Part shown: positions 36,601-51,600 of the stretch, one piece after another | How positions within the stretch are numbered: the stretch's first letter is position 1 | Layout: every line of letters starts with the position of its first letter | Assembly (NCBI GenBank): GCA_002633005.1 | Contig: NMRA01000026.1 | Span: forward strand, 1,324,710-1,384,709 | Direction: 5' to 3' | DNA from: Phoronis australis | Lineage: Eukaryota; Phoronida; Phoronidae | DNA: 60,000 bases | Made by a program: the position numbers and the translations under genes | The notes under the pieces: generated by a model | Database searches by the model: none | Told to the model about the DNA's origin: nothing | Seen by the model: the letters and a program-made list of their open reading frames with translations, nothing else

Positions 36601-39600
36601 TCAACATTTTCAACTTCAGGAAAATCATTGTTCCAAAATGTTGTAATTACATTGGAATTGGTAAATTCAAAAACTAAAAGCAACAAGATAAAACTTTTAC
36701 AAATATTAAATTATTCCCCAATTATACTTTCAACTAATCATGAAGTACTGCGATAAGTTCACAGTAACCGATTACACATCGGTCCGTTACCTTAGGTGTG
36801 ACGGTGGTGTTTCCTGGCATGGTAGTCACCTGAGTCACCTGTGTAGACACCTGGATAGTGGGCTGAGTGATGGAGGAGGGCGCCACTGGTTGGGCACGGC
36901 CAATTAGTTGTAACTTCCCGTCAGGGAGGCGCACAATCTGCTGGCCTGGAATCATGAATTCAAATAGTGTTGAAGTGATCAAAACAAAATTGGCAGTATG
37001 GATAGCATGACGAGAAATCTAGACAATTAAGATAAAATTCTAGTAGTAAACATAAATTCAGTAAATTCGAAGTAGTTTCCATAAGTTTCGGAAATAATAT
37101 GCTAGTGCATTTTTAAACAGACATTTCAATGAGCAACTGTTCTTCAGTGTGCAACACATACATCAATTTCTGTACATTTTGATAGTATTCCAATTCAAAT
37201 AGAGAAGACAACCTAGAAAGATACACTTCAATCACAAACGCTCATACTACAGCTCCAATAAGAAGGAGCTCAAAAATGGAGGGACAATTCAGTAACCAGA
37301 CTCATAAATATTCTTCCCAGATCTACCCTTTCAGTAACTGGGCCTCATTCAGACTTACTACAAACTGAGGCCTGAGAACAAAACCTGTGGCAGCAACCAA
37401 ATACACACTGTGGCCAAAACAAAATTCAGAAAAATTAAACCAAAACATCTGGCACTTGCCATTGAATAAATTAGGATGTCTCAACTTTAAATTGTAACTT
37501 TAAATTTGATCAAACAAATTTAAGAACAAGCTGCCAAGTTTGTTATAAATTTCTTTATGAAATCCAAAAATCCTGGATGAACATGTTCTCTTAATGGCAC
37601 GAATACCAGCCCTCTGAGGCCATCATTAACTTACCAGGCATCAGTCCTCTGACTGTGTAGGTTCCCGACGGACCCTGGACAATCTGGAGCTGTTGAGTGG
37701 CAGGACTGGCTGCAGTGGGCCGCATCTGGATGACTGGAAGGAGACAGAATACACACTGATGTATTGAGAATGGCCTCAAAGAATAACAAGTTATTACTCT
37801 GCGCGTATAAGCGCAGAGTACTGTTGTTCCTGGGTTTTCTTCAATTTTATTCTTCTTATTCTTATTCTTCTTATTCTTATTCTTCTTATTCTTCTTCCGA
37901 CCAACTTTGAGGCTTAATAACTCCAAATTGGGTGCAGGTACAGTCTTTAAATTCAACATATGATTTTTGACAGTATATAAATTTTGATTCATTATATAAT
38001 CATATTCCATATTGCAACGGAAGAGGTTGTTTGGTGCAAAGGTCATATAATTTTCAAAATGCTACTCCTTCTTCAGTTTTAAAGCTATCTTTTTCAAATT
38101 CGGTGCACAGGTATAAGTCAACAACACAATTTAAAAAAATACTTTTCTAAGTAATCGAATCATACAATCAGATAATACAGGTCAAAGATCATTAGGTGCA
38201 AACTATAATTTTGAGCTAGACACTTCAAATTAACAAGTCTGATTGGTACGTCCAATTCAATTCGAAATATAAAGTTTCAGGTCATTTAGTGCAACCACGG
38301 GGTCATTAGGTGCATTTTTCTTCTGAAAATTTGTCCTATTCATTCACCAAGTATTCTGATGTGTGGACCATTAGACAACTGTGATTCTCAGCATTAAACA
38401 TACTTTTTACGGGCTTTGCAATAATTCTCCTTAAGATGCTTATAATGCACCGGATAGGGTCAATTAGTGCAAAGCTCATTTAACGTTCAAAATGTTATAT
38501 CTCCTGCATTTTTCAAGGAATTCTTTTCAATTTCAGCACACTGGTGTAATCCAACATGCCAATCGAACACCCTACTTTACTAAGCAATAGGCCCATCCAA
38601 TCAGAAAAAATAGGTCAAAGGTCATTAAGTGCAAACTAAAATTTTGAGCTAGAGACTTCAAAATTACATATTTGCTTAGTAAATGCAATTGAGTTTGAAT
38701 TCTAAAGTTTCAGGTCATTTGGTGCACCCATGGGGTCATTAGGTGCATTTTTCTTCTGAAAGTTTGACCAATTCCTTCATCTTGTATTCTAAAGTGCTTA
38801 AAGTAAGACATCTGTGATTCTTAGCATTAACCACACTTTTAATCGAGTTAACACTTATTCCTTCATCGGGGCTCATAATGCACCAGAAGGGGTCAATTAG
38901 TGCAAAGGTTATCAAAATATTCAGATGTAATTTCTCCTACAGTTTTAAAGAATTCCTTTTCATATTAGTAAACAGCTTGTTGTCAATAATTTTCCATTAC
39001 AATTCTAGTAATACGCTTGCGCAGAGTCCATTATTGTCACGCCGTGACAAAAATCTTTCTAGTTAGTTCTTAGCAATTTAGAAATAATTTCTCATCTGAG
39101 GAACAAATTGAGACCAATTTTATAGTGGTAACATGGTCTAAATCAAAAGCTCGCTTCTTCGACAGGAGACGGGTTGAAAGCAGCTTTAAGAGGCAAAATT
39201 AAAAAGATTTTGATGCACACATCATGTACTTAAATTATGAATATATTTCATGGATATTATGAAAAGATCCTATATTGATTCACGATGACTATAATATAAC
39301 GGTATGCCAAATTGAATGCAAAATTGACAGAAGTGAGGACAATCAGAAATGACGAAATCTTTATTAGGTCATGTTTAACTAAATAATTTTATGATATCCC
39401 CTGCCCAGGGCACGTATACAAGGAAAAAATTTGCTCAAATACACCGAGGGGTTATATTTGGGAGTCTTATGCACAATTAAATCCCAAAACTTTTCCCAGT
39501 TTCATACGAAATGGACACCAAAACTTTAACTAATTAGTAAATTTTCAACACTAAACTCCTACCTGTAGGGACAATCATACATTGACAATGTTGGGTAATG

Positions 39601-42600
39601 AGACTCCTACTTTCATGCTTGAGTTTATATTTGGAGTTGACTTTTGGTCCCAAAACTGTATTAATTTTTCCTTTTGTCGTCCCTAGATTGTATGCAGAAA
39701 ATTCCGGCAATAAAAAATCCATCAATGTTTTTTTCTTTTTCTTATCTCCTGACGATCAGGGACCAAGAGTTTACACTTGAATAGTTCAACGTTGTATATT
39801 TTATAGTATGTTCAGTAGATTGCTCAGAATGACCTTAACATCTGTAAGTTACCTTTGTTACTTGAAACAGCAAGTGGAGCGATGGTCTTCACGCCAGGTG
39901 AAGTGATAGAGACAGCGCCACCTTGAGGCTGCGTGGATGTGATGGTCTGTTTGGGTGCCACTGTGATGGTAGTGCCATGCAAACTGAACTTGGCAGCTGG
40001 CCGTGCTGTCACAGTAGGTGTCACTGGAGAGGCAAACATAAACTGTGAAGTCATAAACCATGAAGTCATTTACTAGACAATACAACTGTTTGACCACAAA
40101 AAGAGATTTTAACATGAATACATACAAGCCATCATAAGTGAACTCGAAAAAATTGAGGCTGTGTGAATTTAACAGTTTAACTTTAACCACAACTCTGTTT
40201 CGTTGAGACAAACGAGAATTGTCTCGTCATTCAACAACTGGAAAACAACTTTTACAATATAATAAAAAAACTTCTCTGCAAATGAACCTGCTAAGTTGAT
40301 GCTACGTAGACAGAGGTACAAACTGACAACAATAGATTTACACTGGTCACTGGTAAAACATTTTTCAACCATCACAACATCCTCATTTGTATTTTCAATG
40401 CACATAATCCTTAGCAAGCTGCCAAACAGACCCACTCACCTGCCTGGCCCGGAGAGAACACCACCTTAGGTATGGCGACCTTCTGTGCAGCTGAGGTCGT
40501 TACTGAGGAAACAGCGGTAGTGTTACTAAGAGCGACCGAGCGCACTGCACCCAACACAGCAGGACTAAGGGTGTTCACTCGGATGGTGTTGGTATTAACT
40601 TTCTTCAGCTGTTCCTCAGCTAGCCTCTTCTGTTGCATGGCCAGTCGTTGTTGCTTTAACTGAGCCTCCATCTGAGCCTTGAGCTGCTCGATGTTGGCTG
40701 TGCCTTTTAACACTGTAACAGGTTTCTGATCCACCTTCTGTTGTTGTTGTTGTTGTTGTTGTTGCTGGGGTTTCTCTGGTTCTGGCTTCGAAGCCTGCTG
40801 TTGCTTAGCCAGTCTAAAAAGGAATTACACATGAGAATGTTAAGTTTCTCAAATCACAGAGCTCACCCACTAAAAATCGCACTCCCGTAGTAACTTTGTC
40901 AAGACTCATTCATCCACAGCTCTGAATTACGTCGTCCGAGGCTTTTACTCCTTGAAAGGAAAACCTGTCATTGCAAGTCCCAAACAACTCACATGCATAT
41001 TTGACGACAAAACAAATGATACGCTTAAAAATTGCTAATTTTAGCAATGAAGATGGAGAGAGTAGTCTAATCCCGTTGGACCGGCTTGCACCACGTTGCA
41101 AGTGTAAAAAGTTATTAATTAAGCAACTGGGTCGCGGTTGATAAATCGTGTTTTTTTCGAGGAAACGAAATGAAGTCACGTTCACTGATCTGAAACAGTG
41201 CTTGCTGATACGGTAAGTGGACTGCCATTCAAGTTTCATAAGTTCCGCGGTATGACCATTATGCAGCATGCAAATATATTTGAAAACATCTGAGGGTTTT
41301 GCAACGGTCTCACAAAATCACCTTTTCAAACTCAAAATCCTGTTTCTGTTTGAGCTGTGAGAAACTTGGTGGTTGTCGGGTTCCTCTTATTGACCAAACT
41401 TTCAAGTTCCGTGCTCAAATGAACACCCCACGCACTTGTCCAGTTTGGCTGAAATTTGGACAAAAGTGGCCGCTGATTGGGTAATTGCCCACCCCTGACT
41501 AATGCCAATTTTCAATTTAAGCGCCCAATGCTTAGGTAATCGCTCCCCCCATCCCCCTTCAAGGTTTCCCCAACTTAATAAGCACCCAGGGCATTAACCC
41601 GCAAGTTTATGGTAGATAAAAGTCAGCGTACTTCAAGAACAAGGAAAATGCCAGAATAGTGGCTCGCCGGCTGCAAAAAATGAACGCAAGTTACTCACTT
41701 CTCGCCAAATTGCTTAATTTCCCAGAGTTCCAAGTTCTCCTCAGGTACCCAACTCTCTGTGATGCTAGGCTCGGTCAATTTAGGAGATTCTGCACGTTTA
41801 CGCTCTCGAAGACCTTTCCTTTGAGAAGTGTACTTTTCTACAACACAATCCACAACAATGATAACAACAATTAATAATAACAATGATAACAACAATGATA
41901 ACAACAATGATAACAAAGAATAAATGAGTAGTGTAGATTTCAAACTAAACTCAAATAATAATAATAAAAAATTTTGAACAGGAAGCAGGATACAAATTTT
42001 GCCAGGTTTAAGTGGTTAAATCATATTCTATTAATCGTAGGAACGAATTCACAGAACATGAAGTAATAGAGGTGGTGGTCAGTAATGAACATTAGCATTC
42101 CCCCATGAGGCAACGTGGGATTTTATCTAGGGACCACTTGGTAGCCATTGGACGACTCCATCCAAAACGTCATGCCAATGTAAATAGACGAGAGGGAGGT
42201 GTACATACACCAAAAATTTTTAGAAATGATGACTAGTCCTGAACACTATCTCCAACAAGATCTGATAGTCTTTTTAACATAACACATGTGTACTAATGAG
42301 CTCACCTCTTTTAGGCTCTGCTGGCAAACCAATGGGCACCACAATTTTCCGTACAAAAAATTCTGAGCGAATATTATATGGTCCAATATCTCGTCTTTTC
42401 AGGAGTTCACACGTGGTGATGTCCGTCTCGGTAGTGTTAGTGTTTGTGCCACCAACAGGTGGCTTCAAAGCCAGGTCGTCCCATCTCAAGCAAGCCCACA
42501 GAACCCTCAGCTGTACAGCAGCTCCTGCTAATGATTTAATCATCTGAGTACGATATCGCATAGCCGTCTTGAAGCGAGGTCGTGGGCACGGATACGGCCA

Positions 42601-45600
42601 ATCCATGCTGTTGTGTTTGGCTGTGTAGTGGAACCCGTCGCTTTCCATTTTTCCACCTTTGCGCGCCATCTTGTGGAGTTCACACGTGTCCAGTATTAGG
42701 AGACTGCGTTTGTTGTGACGTGTCATGAACTTTTGACAGACAGGTAGGGAGGATCGTTTCTTTTGCAGCTGACTCTTAGCATTCTTAGGTCGCAGCACTC
42801 CCAACTTGACCTGGTCATGCAACTCACGCTCTTTCGGAATTTTGGCTTTTAAGGATGCAATCTGCTCTTTTGTAAGAATGTGAGGGATGCGAATATTTCC
42901 TTTAGACGTGCTGATCACCTCACCTTTAGCTGCACCTGGCTTAAGAAGGCTTACTTGTTTGTTACCTGAAAGATATCAGTTTAGGATACTTAAATCTATC
43001 ACTAAGCCCTCAACATCACATTGAAGCCTAGGACGAGAGTTATCAAAAAAATCTTGCTAGTAATACAACACTATTCAGTACACACGATTCTTTACTATAA
43101 ATGTTTTGATGTCACAATATAAACCCACCTGTTCCAATCTTAGTGTCTGTATCAGACTCTTTTTTTTCTGTTTTAACCTTCGACTTCTCATCATCCCCTT
43201 TGTCATCTGTTTCCATCTTCTCTTCCTTAACTTCTGTTTCTTTCTTGACTTCTGCAGTTTTTGTACTCCCTTCAACTTTATCATCGTCAGCAGTAGCTTC
43301 CTTTTTAATGACACCAACATGAGAGTTAACTGATACCTCGGCCTCACTACTACCACAGTCAACCTCCATCTCAGCATTTTTACCATCAGCGCAACCTGGT
43401 GTCTTAGCAAGACTAGCATTAGGGCAACCTGGTGTCTGAGTATCACCAGTACCAGCACCATCTGGATTTTGAACACTATCAGTACCAGTGTCATTTAGTG
43501 TCCCAGTACTACTAACACCAGCGCCATCTGGTGTTCGAGAACCACCAGCACTACCAACACCTGTTGTCTGTGCACTTTCTGTCTTTTTATCACTATCATC
43601 GTTGCTTCCATCTCCCTCATTGTTGGCGTCTCCATCACTGCTGGTGTCCATCTTTTCAGTGTCGTTAACCACATCCACATCTCCACTGTCCTCGTCCTTT
43701 TTACCTTGCTTACCCATGTTGCCATCATTGAGTTTACCACTCAAGTCTTTGTCAGTTTGTTCATCCTTGCTGTCATCACCATTGTCCTCATCATCATCAC
43801 CCTCCACATCTATGTCTCCAGTAAGATCAACATCATCATCATCATCATCATCATCATCGTCATCATCATTGCCATTGTCGCCATTGTGACTGACATCATC
43901 TACAGGTTCTTGTTTCATATCCTGAAAATTGTAAATCATAAAAATTACCGAGAGCAAGAATTTAATGTTATCTTAATGAATATGCCAACACAAATACAGC
44001 TTGAAGTTGCATTTGGCCTCATTTAGCTGTCACTTCAAACACATTTCAAATTCTTAATTGAAGAACCACAACTAACACCTGATTTGCGATGCTCCAACAG
44101 AAAATAGTTATTGCTGTGAAATGTTACTGGCCTATTTTTGAATGAAATTCCCTGAACACCAATTTCAAATTTCAGGGTTGGCCAACGCTAATAAAACTGA
44201 CGATTTTTGAGACCAATTTTATCAGAGTAAAAGACCTAATGTGATTTTCGTTTTTAGCCAGCTAAGGAGGGCGAAACACAGCTTTAACTGACATTGGCAA
44301 AACACAGCCTTAACTGACATTGGCAAAACACAGCCGAGTCAGTGAAGCATGAAAGAGAAAGAGCACTAAATCTTGAATGTAGTGATCAATGTTACACCTT
44401 CAAGAAAAATGTTGTGACAAGATATAAACACGTTAACACACTGAACTTTATCGTCATGGCAGCTGATAACGAACTGATGCAGAGTGTGAATACAAACCTT
44501 ACGACCACTTTCTTCAACGTCCATTTTCTCTTCATCCTTGACTCTAAGAACATAATGGAGACAAGTTGGAGAATAACAGCCACCAGGCGGAGACTCTCGA
44601 CAGAGATAAGAATAGCAAGGCATGAGAGACGGACCAACTTCATCCTTTACACTAGATTTATCACTGTCTTTATTAGCTTCTTTTTCTTGCTTCTTCCTGA
44701 GAGCCTCCTCACTGCGAGCAATCAACTGTTGTATCGTAGTCCGTTGTTTCTTCTCAATTTCCTGCAGATGGAGCCGCCTGGTGAGCAAGATGTCTAACTT
44801 AGCCGCGCGTTTCTTGATTTTAGGATAAAACGTGCGATTGACAATACTGTCACTGATGTCAATCACATCAGGATACTCAATACTGTCACTTTCCTGTTGT
44901 GACTCAGAAAGAACACTCGAGGACACTTTCCCATCAGACTCGGACACATCCTTACTCTTCTCATCAATGTTCATTTTCTCACTCTCAGCAAGATCATCCT
45001 TAGCACTATCTTCCCCAGTTCCACCTTCCTGACTTGCCTCATCATCAATCTCCATCTTGCTGTCTGAGCCATCACCTTGTTCATCAGCTTTGACCTCAGA
45101 TGATGTCTCACCCTCACCACAGATGGCACTGTCACCACCATCCTTTGACAACGTCTTCTCTCCCCCCACTTTACACTGTTCTTTCTTTTCCCTGACATCT
45201 AGTGCAGTCCCAACCTTCTCGGCCTTTAACTTACAAGCCAAGCCCTTGAGTCCCATTTGGGCCGAAGAACGGCTACGGTTGACACGAGTTGAGCTCAACC
45301 ACATCCACCCACCCTGTCCGTGAATACGATATTCCTCACCCCTTTGCTTCCACACCTAAAAAAGTAAATATCTGGTAACTGACCAAAAGTTCGAGATCAT
45401 TAATAACCTTTCATCACATTAGCTTGTGTAAAAAATAATTTGTCATTTATGTCACTCCCGAACAACGAGATTTCTGCCATGTTCTTTTTCTGTTGACAAT
45501 CATATGTCAATCAGTACCTCAGTTATGGAGCAAACACCAATGATCCCACTGCAGATGAAAAAAGATCTTTACCTGATGTTTCAGACCCAGGGTATACTTT

Positions 45601-48600
45601 ATCCAGTTGCCAAGGCGACGGTTGATATCCTCCTCCTCTGCTGCTTCCTTTCTACGCTCTTTCTGACGTTTCTTTATCTCTTCTTGTTCAAGAGCAGTAA
45701 TACGTCGCATCTTGAAATGTCCTGCAAAGAAGAAACAATCACACAAATTACGACGATTCAGTTATTAAAACTATTCAGTTGCAATGAAGAAATAATTGAC
45801 AATGCACTCAAAGTACCTTTCAATACCATTTTCCACGTTTTGAAATCACCACACATTGTCACCATACTTGGACCATGTTCAAAATTATTCCAAATCACAA
45901 CTATAGTTTTAAAGTAAGACAAACATTCATTATAGGTTCATCACCTGAACGCAGCCAATAAAGGTTTCAATTGTCTATGTGATAGATTTCACTCCGTCTG
46001 TTACAAGAAAAGCAACATATGATTCCTATTAACAAATTGTCACACAGTGATTACACTTGCTGACATTTTGAAAGGGTTCTTTTTGATCGCAAACTTGTGT
46101 TTAAAGGCACAATAAAATTCTATAAAGTGATTTGTGGACTGCTTGTTAATTCTTACACGCGTGTCTCTTAACTGAAGTATTACTTCTAGCCATGAAAACA
46201 TAGGAGGACCAGACTATATTCCAGCACGCTCTGTTTTAACATCAAATGTAGGCTGTAGAGTTACCTAAGCCATCATGCCACACTGGAAGGAACAGGACTG
46301 GCTTGATACACGCCTCAAAGATAGACAGTGCCATGGCAAAGTCAATAGGCTTCTGACACATGTGTACGGCAGTAAGCCATTGTTGGCGATGACTCAACCA
46401 GTTTGGGTGCAGGAACGCTGTGGGGATGTTGGTCTCGAGTTGAGACAGTGACAGGCGTAGCGTGGACACGGTGAGCGACAAGTTACCATAGACGGTGCCG
46501 TTCCATTTGAAGTCGCCAGCAGGGGTCAGGCTGAACTTGTGCGACAGCCATCGTTTACGTTCCTTTTCTTCATTGTGCTGGTGTTTGTTGAGAGCCAGCG
46601 AGTTGCTGGTGTACTCATTCTGATACATCTTGTAGTTACCCTCCATACCTAAGATATAAGACACAGTTGAGAAACATGGAGAATCTTGTATACCATATTG
46701 TGCGAAAAACACACCAAGATATTTAAGGGACACGCTTGGTTTTAGGGACAAAACAGTATGGTAGTTGGATGGGATTGATATCTTTGACCAGACCTGAAAA
46801 AATGACACAAAGAGGCGTTTACGTAATTTTATTACATACGATATATTTTCACCGTTGGCTACCAGTCATTTGCTGAGATCAAGAATGATGGCTTTACCAG
46901 TTAAATATGCCTAACCACTATGCTGAGTGGGATTTAGCTATTCCAGCAAAGTATTGGACTGTGACTGCCGAGGTTGTGAGTAGGAATCCTTGTTGGAGCT
47001 CATCCCTGAAAAACCACTCGTCTAGCCGATTATGCCACTTTAAAGGGTTGTCAATCAAAGTTTTACAGTTTAATCCTGCACCACTGTGGTCACCAAACTC
47101 ACAGAATGTGTCATGCCCAGGTCAGTCAACAGTGATCCCTTTTAGTTACTTCATAGAAGCTTCAAATGCATACCAGTAGAAATACAATAACTTATTCAAT
47201 TTTAATGCCAGTTACCCCCTGATTCAGCAGGCAAATAGTATATCATTGAAAATATGCGACTTGAAAATTCAGTAAATTTACCACAAACTGATGACTAAAT
47301 ACTATATCATTCATGTATATGTAATTAACAGTGATGTCATAGGCTGATGTACAGGCCATTTTCTTATAAAAACAGACTCTAAATGTTGAAATTCAAAGAC
47401 CAAAAATAACCACTAACTCTGAAAAGCCATATTTGAACAAACACATGTATCACTCAACAAATCAAAAACTGTAACCAAAGTCAGTCTGACTTATGCGCGC
47501 ACATCATTTAAAATTATTAGGGTTAAAGTGTGGTTTTACAAAAATCTTGGCACAAGACTCACTCACCCAGCTTAAAGAATTCTGCCTTTTGAATGACTTG
47601 TACAGAGTTCGATGTACTAGTAGAGGACTTTACCGACTTGTTAACTTTGGTGATTTCACCGTCTTTATTGATGACAAGAACAGAACTGTCTTCCTGGAAC
47701 TCCTTTGCTTGTCGCTCTGCGGCAAAACAGACCAGACACTTGAAAAATCCTTCAATAACAGACTCTTCAAACAAGTTCAATGAGCTAAACATCAAGGATA
47801 ACTGAAAATTTGTACTGAACTTGGATTGAAATATATGAAGTATTTGATTTCAAAAAACACTTCAAGTCTATACGGCTCAGAAGACTCAGTACTAAGTCAG
47901 ATGAAACGTAACCAAGCAGACCACAGGGCTCGACGCTATTAAAATCGTCAGGTCGCATTTTGCGACCTAGCCAAAATCCCAGGTCGCATTTTCAAAATCC
48001 AGCTCGCATTCGTAAATGCCAGGTCGCAAAATTTTCCCGCCATTTTTACGCGCCAAAATAGATTTTTTAGATCATCGAGAAAATGTTTAAATTATGCTCT
48101 TACCTGCAGCGTTAAATACTCACAAATTTCGGATCTCAAAATTGACTTCATTCATGCAGGTACGGCCTTACTGCTCTTCACGACCGCCATTGAAAAACTC
48201 TAGAGCGCAAGGCAAGTTGCCGACGTGAAAGTTGAATCAGTGCTCTCTAACTGACTTGTGCATTCGAGAAGCTAAATTTGCGATGTGAAAAAGGAGAAAA
48301 TGCCATGCCCGTTGAAAAAGTATCCGGGATTTTGTTAGATCTGGCCTGCTACTGGCTGTCATCAAAGTCGTTAACGATTCAAACTAACTCGGGTAATGGC
48401 GAGTTTGCACCTCAATACCTTCCAAGTACAGGAAAAATAGGTCAGTCACAAAACGACACGCATGTCACTAGTNNNNNNNNNNNNNNNNNNNNNNNNNNNN
48501 NNNNNNNNNNNNNNNNNNNNNNNNNNNNNNNNNNNNNNNNNNNNNNNNNNNNNNNNNNNNNNNNNNNNNNNNNNNNNNNNNNNNNNNNNNNNNNNNNNNN

Positions 48601-51600
48601 NNNNNNNNNNNNNNNNNNNNNNNNNNNNNNNNNNNNNNNNNNNNNNNNNNNNNNNNNNNNNNNNNNNNNNNNNNNNNNNNNNNNNNNNNNNNNNNNNNNN
48701 NNNNNNNNNNNNNNNNNNNNNNNNNNNNNNNNNNNNNNNNNNNNNNNNNNNNNNNNNNNNNNNNNNNNNNNNNNNNNNNNNNNNNNNNNNNNNNNNNNNN
48801 NNNNNNNNNNNNNNNNNNNNNNNNNNNNNNNNNNNNNNNNNNNNNNNNNNNNNNNNNNNNNNNNNNNNNNNNNNNNNNNNNNNNNNNNNNNNNNNNNNNN
48901 NNNNNNNNNNNNNNNNNNNNNNNNNNNNNNNNNNNNNNNNNNNNNNNNNNNNNNNNNNNNNNNNNNNNNNNNNNNNNNNNNNNNNNNNNNNNNNNNNNNN
49001 NNNNNNNNNNNNNNNNNNNNNNNNNNNNNNNNNNNNNNNNNNNNNNNNNNNNNNNNNNNNNNNNNNNNNNNNNNNNNNNNNNNNNNNNNNNNNNNNNNNN
49101 NNNNNNNNNNNNNNNNNNNNNNNNNNNNNNNNNNNNNNNNNNNNNNNNNNNNNNNNNNNNNNNNNNNNNNNNNNNNNNNNNNNNNNNNNNNNNNNNNNNN
49201 NNNNNNNNNNNNNNNNNNNNNNNNNNNNNNNNNNNNNNNNNNNNNNNNNNNNNNNNNNNNNNNNNNNNNNNNNNNNNNNNNNNNNNNNNNNNNNNNNNNN
49301 NNNNNNNNNNNNNNNNNNNNNNNNNNNNNNNNNNNNNNNNNNNNNNNNNNNNNNNNNNNNNNNNNNNNAAGTGGCCGAAAGTGTTAGCCAATGAAACGCG
49401 TCAAAGATCGATTCTGCATATCCCATGTTCACGTGACTTGCTTACAAGTCATCGGGAGGGCTGTTCTCGGTTAGTGTTCTTTTGAACTTGGATTTGGCAA
49501 CAACCAAATAACGGTCGGATTAACAAGAGCTGCTTTGTATTTGCCTTGTATCTGTTGAGAAGTGTAAAAACTCAGCTCGCATTCGTTGGAAATTCCAGGT
49601 CGCATTTTGCGACTTGATACGAGCTGACAAAAATCTCAGCTCGCATTTCCAAATTTCAGGTCGTATTAATTTGCTCGTTATGTCGAGCCCTGAACAAGGA
49701 TACCCAGAGAATGTAGAACAAAACATTGTATTACACTTATAATGAGCTTTGATAAGGACTAAAAATAGTATTTGACAAGGGGGTGTGGAATCTGATTATA
49801 ACAAAGTCCACTCTCATCCAATTCCTCCCCACCACCACCAATTTCACTGCCCTTTTCCTTTCTCAAACCCTCATCTGTGGTCTCCGATTCCTTCTCACCA
49901 TTATATATAATTCACCCAACTCTTATACTAATGATCGCATTTTTGCCACACAAATAAACACTCGGGGAATGTCACATCAACCCCCCCTCCACACTCATAT
50001 GATTTGCAACAGACTTTGACATAAAATCCAAACAAATGCTTTTAGCAAACGGGCTACCCAAGTAACACGGCTCACACAATCAGTAAAATAGCTCCACACT
50101 CATGTATACAGCTCAATGAGTCACAAACAGGGCCCCGCACTCACAAAGCATGACTTACACACCCAAAAAGCACAGCTTCTGGACAGCAAATACGGCTTCG
50201 GCACCTGTAGACACAGCTCACTGGCTCTTTGCCGACTCATGCACGTAGTCATACGAGTCAACAAGCCGTGTTTTTGGGTGCATAAGCTGTGTGCGGGGCC
50301 ATGTTCTTGAGTCAGTGAGCTATGTTCATGACTGTGTGAGCCATGATCTTCTGGTAGCCAGGAAATCAAGGTGTCAAAATAGTACCCTTCCAGGCTGCCT
50401 GGCTGGTCATTTTCACACTGGCTGTGAGGCTTGTGACTGAGTCAGTGAATTGTTTGGGAGTGAGAGACCCAGTTCTTGTCCTGGTCACATAGCGCTTGCT
50501 CTCCGACGACTCTGTCACAAATAAACACGAACGTGGTTTCAGTCATATCATGATAACTTTGCTCATAAATGACAAAATAAAATCACAAAATACAACCTAA
50601 TCACTTAAGGGTTCAAATTTAGAGGATCTGACTGATCTCAAACAAACGGTCTCAACAAGTAGTTTTGAAAAATGTTTTAGTGCTGTAAAAAGTACACAGC
50701 GTTTCATAAAGTAAAACTTGTTTGATTTCTACAAAGAAAACCTGTGTTAGGGTATGAATAGCATCAAAATATTACTGACCGTCAGCAAAAAAGGTCTGAT
50801 GTCTCGACAAAATTAAGCAAGTCCATCTAACAACCATTTTAGCAATCAATAGATTTCAACCCACAAGTCACACAAAAATTGACTTTACTCACAATCAAAC
50901 ATTGGTGGCGCATGAGCTCAAGACAGAAAAATCCCATTACACTTTTAGCAAGTTTCAAGATGTTATGAAACACAGGTTGCAAAGACACCCCAGTTTGAGT
51001 CCCAAATGGAACAGAGACAGAATCATGCCATCCGTTGCCCTCACTTACCGTTTGACTCTGATGTCGTAGTGGTAGTGGTAGTTGATGTTACACTCACATC
51101 ACCTGCACCAATAGTCTTGTTAGGCATTTTGATCTCTGTCTTCTTCCCATCCTTACTAACAATCAAAATCATTTTGTTGCCAGCAGGACTACTATCATTA
51201 ACATCAAGTGTCTTAGTGATGAGTTTCTTGCCAGGAAACAGCGACTGAAGGGTTGCCATAGTTTTCTCATTGACAACCTGACCCTCTACTTTTTTAGACA
51301 CGTCATTCTTATTTGAAGGACTGACCCCTTCCTTGATCTCCAGTGTCTCACCGCCATCAGTGGCACCAGAAACATTCTTCTCAGAACACGCTCGGTCATC
51401 TGCATTTTCGTTACTTTTATTTTCAGTCGAATCCATTTCTTTCTTGTCACTTTTTTCAGAAGTGTCCATTTTCTCACATTCTTGTTTATCATCCACTTTT
51501 TCAACATTATTCATGATTTTGTTTTCCACTGACTGGTCATGTTTCTCACCATCCACATTAACCTCTGATACGACAGAAGTTGTGGAGGTTTTAGTTTCTG

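Noticed and set aside
43488-43889. Plus-strand Ser/Pro-rich open frame of 133 codons
   Set aside because: Antisense shadow of BPTF exon 12; the Ser runs are the complement of the Asp/Glu codons.
48278-49432. Long open frames of more than 300 codons on both strands
   Set aside because: They consist almost entirely of N; there is no sequence to support coding.
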